Shown here one piece after another: positions 6,151 to 9,065 of a stretch of 9,065 nucleotides of DNA (positions are counted from its first letter, which is position 1; the number at the start of each line of letters is the position of its first letter). A program made the position numbers and the translations under genes. This DNA comes from DYRB01 sp041307765 (GTDB taxonomy: Bacteria; Pseudomonadota; Gammaproteobacteria; Chromatiales; Chromatiaceae), in assembly GCA_041307765.1 (NCBI GenBank), contig JBFZCW010000057.1, positions 1-9,065 of the forward strand, read 5' to 3'. Under the pieces are notes generated by a model. The model made no database searches. It was given only the letters and a program-made list of their open reading frames with translations, and was not told where the DNA came from.

Positions 6151-7197
6151 GTGACCACCAATGAGCAAGATGTGCTGGAACTCGATGCGGCGATCGACCC
6201 TGATGTCGAACCGGATATCGGGGAAGATTTGGTCGACATATCGGAGGATATCGGCGACAGCTCGGTGATCTCCGAGCCGCTCAGCGAGGACGTCGAACGC
6301 GTCCAGGTGGCCGAGGACGATATCCCTGAGATAGCTGATCGCGCGCGGTTTGCTGCGGGGGACGGCGACTTCGACGCCACCCGTCTTTATCTCAACGAGA
6401 TCGGCGGCTCCAAGCTGCTGACGGCGGAGGAGGAGGTCCTCTTCGCGCGCCTGGCGCAACGCGGGGACGACGGCGCCCGCCAGCGCATGATTGTCAGCAA
6501 CCTTCGACTGGTCGTAAAGATCGCCCGGCGCTACCTCAACCGCGGTCTCCCGCTGTTGGACCTCATCGAGGAGGGGAATCTGGGTCTGATCCGCGCCGTG
6601 GAGAAGTTCGACCCAGAGCGCGGCTTTCGCTTCTCAACCTATGCGACCTGGTGGATCCGCCAGACCATCGAACGGGCGATTATGAACCAGACCCGTACCG
6701 TTCGGCTGCCGATCCATGTGGTCAAAGAGATTAACGCCTACCTCAAGGCTGCGCGCCACCTTGCCCAGCGGCTCGATCACGAGCCGACCTCCGAAGACGT
6801 CGCCCTGATGCTCGACAAGCCGATCTCGGAGGTCAAGCGCATGCTGGGCCTCAATGAACGCATCGCCTCGGTGGACACGCCCTACAGCAAGGACGCGGAC
6901 AAGCCGTTGGTGGACATGCTGCAGGACGATTCGGCGGATGATCCTACCGACCGTATCCACGACGAGGATCTTCGCCAATATCTGGATGCCTGGCTGCGGA
7001 AGCTAAACGACAAACAGCGTGAGGTTGTCGAGCGTCGCTTCGGCCTGCACGGCTACGAGCATTCCACCCTGGAGCGGGTCGCCCACGAACTGGGGGTGAC
7101 CCGCGAGCGGGTTCGGCAGATCCAGATGGACGCCCTGCGTCGGCTGCGCGACATCCTCGAAAAGGACGGCTTTTCGGTCGATTCCTTCTTCAAGTAA
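6148..7197 (+). CDS. rpoS: RNA polymerase sigma factor RpoS (sigma-38)
   Basis: General stress and stationary-phase sigma factor, 349 residues. Region 1.2 begins at DATRLYLNEIG (76-86). Region 2 holds the core-binding and -10 recognition segments: SNLRLVVKIARRYLNRGLPLLDLIEEGNLGL and RGFRFSTYATWWIRQTIERAIMNQTRTVRLPIH (about 117-190). Region 3 runs to about 265. Region 4 contains LNDKQREVVERRFGL and the helix-turn-helix LGVTRERVRQIQMDALRRLR (315-334). K193 aligns with E. coli K173, the residue required for RssB-directed proteolysis, so a similar turnover route is possible. The segment before region 1.2 is 75 residues against 55 in E. coli and is strongly acidic. I chose the ATG at 6148 from ribosome-site spacing. 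In E. coli the main rpoS promoter lies inside nlpD; I could not identify a convincing counterpart here. Confidence 0.97.
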   Translation: MVTTNEQDVLELDAAIDPDVEPDIGEDLVDISEDIGDSSVISEPLSEDVERVQVAEDDIPEIADRARFAAGDGDFDATRLYLNEIGGSKLLTAEEEVLFARLAQRGDDGARQRMIVSNLRLVVKIARRYLNRGLPLLDLIEEGNLGLIRAVEKFDPERGFRFSTYATWWIRQTIERAIMNQTRTVRLPIHVVKEINAYLKAARHLAQRLDHEPTSEDVALMLDKPISEVKRMLGLNERIASVDTPYSKDADKPLVDMLQDDSADDPTDRIHDEDLRQYLDAWLRKLNDKQREVVERRFGLHGYEHSTLERVAHELGVTRERVRQIQMDALRRLRDILEKDGFSVDSFFK

Positions 7198-7220
7198 CCC
7201 GCCGGCTTGTCCGCGCGGTC

Positions 7221-7235
7221 GCCGGTCTCGCCGGC
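7221..7235 (+). terminator. Possible rpoS terminator hairpin
   Basis: GCCGG (7221-7225) and CCGGC (7231-7235) can pair around a five-base loop, 24 bases after the rpoS stop. A third copy of GCCGGC at 7201-7206 could compete. The following bases ATTCTGG are not a proper T-run, so intrinsic termination would be weak. Confidence 0.3.
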
Positions 7236-7291
7236 ATTCTGGACACAGGCCCCTTGACGCCCGCCCGCCCCTGTGAAGCCTTTCTGTGCGC

Positions 7292-7310
7292 TGCCGCTAG
7301 CCCTGCGGCA
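7292..7310. repeat. Hairpin upstream of ccoN
   Basis: TGCCGC (7292-7297) and GCGGCA (7305-7310) are exact complements around a seven-base loop. It lies just before the FNR-like site. It may be a second terminator for rpoS or a protein-binding dyad; no T-tract follows. Confidence 0.4.
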
Positions 7311-7311
7311 C

Positions 7312-7325
7312 GTGGTCAAAATCAA
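7312..7325 (+). promoter_or_regulatory. Imperfect FNR/Anr-type site
   Basis: GTGGT-CAAA-ATCAA matches the FNR consensus TTGAT-N4-ATCAA at eight of ten defined positions, with a perfect right half. It is centred about 93 bases upstream of the predicted ccoN transcription start, a spacing some class I FNR sites use. FNR or Anr control of cbb3 oxidase operons is well established in proteobacteria, which is why this match was looked for; an 8/10 match can also occur by chance. Confidence 0.25.
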
Positions 7326-7376
7326 GAAGATTTCCGGCAAATACCCTGCACATCAAGGGTAACCACACCGTCCATA

Positions 7377-7405
7377 TTGACTTTCGGCCCTGAATCCAGT
7401 GTCAT
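7377..7405 (+). promoter_or_regulatory. Candidate sigma70 promoter for ccoNO
   Basis: TTGACT (7377-7382), five of six, is followed after 17 bases by TGTCAT (7400-7405), four of six. Transcription would start near 7412, giving a leader of about 93 nt before ccoN. A second -10-like hexamer, TATCAT (7471-7476), has no matching -35. Confidence 0.4.
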
Positions 7406-7504
7406 AGCGGGCGCTGCGCTCAGGGAACAATGGGGCGCGCTGACCATGGGTCGGACGGCCCACACACACTTATCATTTTCCCTAAATTCCTTCGGGGAGG
7501 AACT

Positions 7505-8938
7505 ATGGAAGCGCCACTTGAACAGAGGTACAACTTCGCAGTTGTACGCTGGTTCACCGTCGCGGCAGTCGTCTACCTGGTGGTAGGCGCACTCGTCGGG
7601 GTCTATATCGCTTCGGAGCTGGCCTGGCCGGTCCTGAATTTCGATAGCCCGTATCTCTCGTTCGGGCGCCTCCGCCCGCTGCACACCAACGCCGTTATCT
7701 TTGCATTCGGCGGCTCTGCTCTGATGGCGACCTCCTTCTATTCGGTCCAGCGTACCTGCGGCGTGCGGTTGTGGAGCGACAAGATGGCGTGGTTCACCTT
7801 CATCGGATGGAACCTGATCATCGTCTCCGCAGTCATCTCTCTGCCCCTGGGCCTGACCCAGGCCAAGGAGTACGCCGAGCTGGAGTGGCCCATCGACATC
7901 GCGATCGCCGTGGTGTGGCTGAGCTATACATTCAATTTCATCATGACCATCGCGAACCGCAAGACCTCGCACATCTATGTGTCGAACTGGTTCTTCCTCA
8001 GCATGATGATAATGATCACCTACCTGCATGTGGTCAATAGCCTGGCGATCCCGGTGGGGATGTTCAAGTCCTATTCCCTCTTCTCCGGGGTCCAGGATGC
8101 CATGATCCAATGGTGGTGGGGCCACAACGCGGTGGGCTTCTACCTGACCGCCGGCTTCCTCGGGATGATGTATTACTTCGTTCCCAAGCAGGCCAATCGT
8201 CCCGTTTACTCCTATCGTCTGTCGGTCATCCACTTCTGGGCTTTGACCTTCGGTTACGTCTGGCTCGGTGCCCACCACCTTCAGTACACGGCCCTGCCGG
8301 ACTGGACGGGCTCCCTGGGTGCGGCGGTGTCCATCGCTATGATCATCCCCTCCTGGGGCGGTGCGGTGAACGGCATGATGACCCTCTCCGGGGCCTGGGA
8401 TAAGCTGCGTACCGACTACATCCTGCGCTTCATGGTCATGGCCCTGGCCTTCTACGCCATGTCTACCTTCGAGGGCCCCGTCATGTCGCTCAAGACCGTC
8501 AACGCCCTGTCCCACTACACGGATTGGACCGTGGGTCATGTGCACTCCGGTGCCCTGGGCTGGGTCGCGGGTATCGCCATCGGCTCCATCTACCACCTGA
8601 TGACCCGACTCTGGTACACGCAGATGTGGTCGGAGAAGCTGGTCAACGCCCACTTCTGGACCGCCACCATCGGTACCGTGGTCTATATCGTGGCCATGTG
8701 GGTCTCCGGCATCATGCAGGGTCTGATGTGGCGCGCCTACGATGAGTACGGCACCCTGGCCTACACCTTCGTCGAGACGGTGGATGCCATGCACCCCTAC
8801 TACGCCATGCGGGCCGTCGGCGGTGCGATCTTCCTGACCGGCGCCGTGCTCATGCTCATCAATGTTGTGATGACCGTGCGCCAATCCGTGTCCCAAGGCA
8901 GCTTGCAGCAGGCCCGCGCCGCTGCGGCCGCGGCTTGA
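7505..8938 (+). CDS. ccoN: cbb3-type cytochrome c oxidase subunit I (CcoN)
   Basis: Catalytic subunit of the cbb3 heme-copper oxidase, which reduces oxygen to water with very high affinity and pumps protons across the inner membrane. The 477-residue length and about 12 membrane helices fit the family. Heme and copper ligands are all visible: H60 in RPLHTNA (low-spin heme b), H207 in WWWGHNAV and H257/H258 in GAHHLQ (CuB), the cross-link tyrosine Y251, and H345/H347 in VGHVHSGALGW (heme b3 and low-spin heme b). The proton-path glutamate E323 is in TFEGPVMS. Residue numbers coincide with those of the Pseudomonas stutzeri enzyme. The ATG at 7505 has GGGGAGG four bases upstream. Codon use is noticeably more C/G-ended than in the upstream genes, consistent with high expression. 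ccoO follows after 18 bases. Confidence 0.98.
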   Translation: MEAPLEQRYNFAVVRWFTVAAVVYLVVGALVGVYIASELAWPVLNFDSPYLSFGRLRPLHTNAVIFAFGGSALMATSFYSVQRTCGVRLWSDKMAWFTFIGWNLIIVSAVISLPLGLTQAKEYAELEWPIDIAIAVVWLSYTFNFIMTIANRKTSHIYVSNWFFLSMMIMITYLHVVNSLAIPVGMFKSYSLFSGVQDAMIQWWWGHNAVGFYLTAGFLGMMYYFVPKQANRPVYSYRLSVIHFWALTFGYVWLGAHHLQYTALPDWTGSLGAAVSIAMIIPSWGGAVNGMMTLSGAWDKLRTDYILRFMVMALAFYAMSTFEGPVMSLKTVNALSHYTDWTVGHVHSGALGWVAGIAIGSIYHLMTRLWYTQMWSEKLVNAHFWTATIGTVVYIVAMWVSGIMQGLMWRAYDEYGTLAYTFVETVDAMHPYYAMRAVGGAIFLTGAVLMLINVVMTVRQSVSQGSLQQARAAAAAA

Positions 8939-8956
8939 TTGAAGGAGGTCAAGACA

Positions 8957-9065
8957 ATGGCTGAGAATACGGCACCCAAGGGCCTCCAGGACCGCTTGGA
9001 GCGGAATATCTGGGGGTTGCTCATCGTTACGGCAATCGCCCTGTCCGTCGGCGGCATCGTTGAAA
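8957..9065 (+). CDS. ccoO: cbb3-type cytochrome c oxidase subunit II (CcoO), N-terminal fragment
   Basis: The first 36 codons of CcoO, the membrane-anchored monoheme cytochrome c subunit that passes electrons to CcoN. The gene runs off the right end. Visible are a short polar N-terminus, LERNIWGLL at 14-22 and a single membrane anchor (LLIVTAIALSVGGIVE) typical of CcoO, in the position CcoO always takes after ccoN. The heme-binding CxxCH site lies beyond the window. A near-perfect Shine-Dalgarno, AAGGAGG (8942-8948), precedes the ATG by eight bases. CcoQ and CcoP would be expected downstream. Confidence 0.92.
   Translation, partial: MAENTAPKGLQDRLERNIWGLLIVTAIALSVGGIVE

Larger units (their letters stand above)
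7198..7504. other. 307-bp non-coding region between rpoS and ccoN
   Basis: No coding sequence is supported here. It holds three GCCGG repeats after rpoS (7201-7235), a clean hairpin (7292-7310), an imperfect FNR-type dyad (7312-7325), a possible sigma70 promoter (7377-7405) and a strong Shine-Dalgarno (7494-7500) before ccoN. Bases 7466-7490 are locally AT-rich. A long minus-strand open frame crossing this region and ccoN is a codon-bias shadow. Confidence 0.7.

Noticed and set aside
7322..8896. 524-codon open frame on the minus strand antisense to ccoN
   Set aside because: Its product is dominated by His, Gly, Asp and Glu repeats with no fold or motif, and it exists because codon bias in ccoN removes stops from the complementary frame. 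CcoN carries every expected ligand, so it is the real gene.
1..9065. Mobile element, CRISPR array, toxin-antitoxin or defence system
   Set aside because: No transposase, terminal repeats, repeat-spacer pattern or defence domains were seen on either strand; the window is core chromosome and nearly all of it is explained by known genes.

Overview
The window is a GC-rich, tightly packed chromosomal segment that reads as a gammaproteobacterium. The gene orders asmA-mutY-yggX and surE-pcm-yqaA-nlpD-rpoS, and the close match of the tRNA-Phe, RpoS, MutY and YggX to their gammaproteobacterial counterparts, support this. A sulfur-oxidising Chromatiales type would fit the GC content and the cbb3 oxidase, but genus cannot be fixed from sequence alone. 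The left end is a contig end: bases 1-16 are the 3' end of an Illumina library adapter, not genome.

Layout. (1) 17-2031, plus strand: the C-terminal part of an AsmA-family envelope protein, then mutY (adenine glycosylase for 8-oxoG:A mispairs) and yggX (Fe(II) trafficking and oxidative protection of Fe-S proteins), with 3-nt and overlapping junctions. (2) 2028-2247: a strong-looking sigma70 promoter that overlaps the yggX stop codon and drives tRNA-Phe(GAA). (3) 2437-2994, minus strand: a stand-alone Smr-domain protein of the YdaL/SmrA type, divergent from the next operon across a 227-bp control region holding an extreme C/G tract. (4) 3222-7197, plus strand: surE, pcm, a YqaA-type DedA/SNARE-associated membrane protein, nlpD and rpoS, the classical stress and stationary-phase cluster. 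It covers nucleotide housekeeping, protein repair, envelope/cell-wall hydrolase control and the general stress sigma factor. (5) 7198-7504: a 307-bp non-coding region with a weak terminator-like hairpin, a second clean hairpin, an imperfect FNR-type site and a plausible sigma70 promoter. (6) 7505-9065: ccoN and the start of ccoO, the first genes of a cbb3-type high-oxygen-affinity cytochrome c oxidase operon running off the right end.

Functionally the segment links oxidative-damage defence (MutY, YggX), stress survival (SurE, Pcm, NlpD, RpoS) and micro-oxic respiration (CcoNO). I saw no mobile element, CRISPR array, phage gene or clearly new system. The unusual points are small: adapter contamination at the contig end, a tRNA promoter embedded in the upstream gene's stop codon, a further degenerated LytM domain in NlpD, an RpoS with a lengthened acidic N-terminus and a palindrome at its start codon, and the regulatory gap before ccoN.
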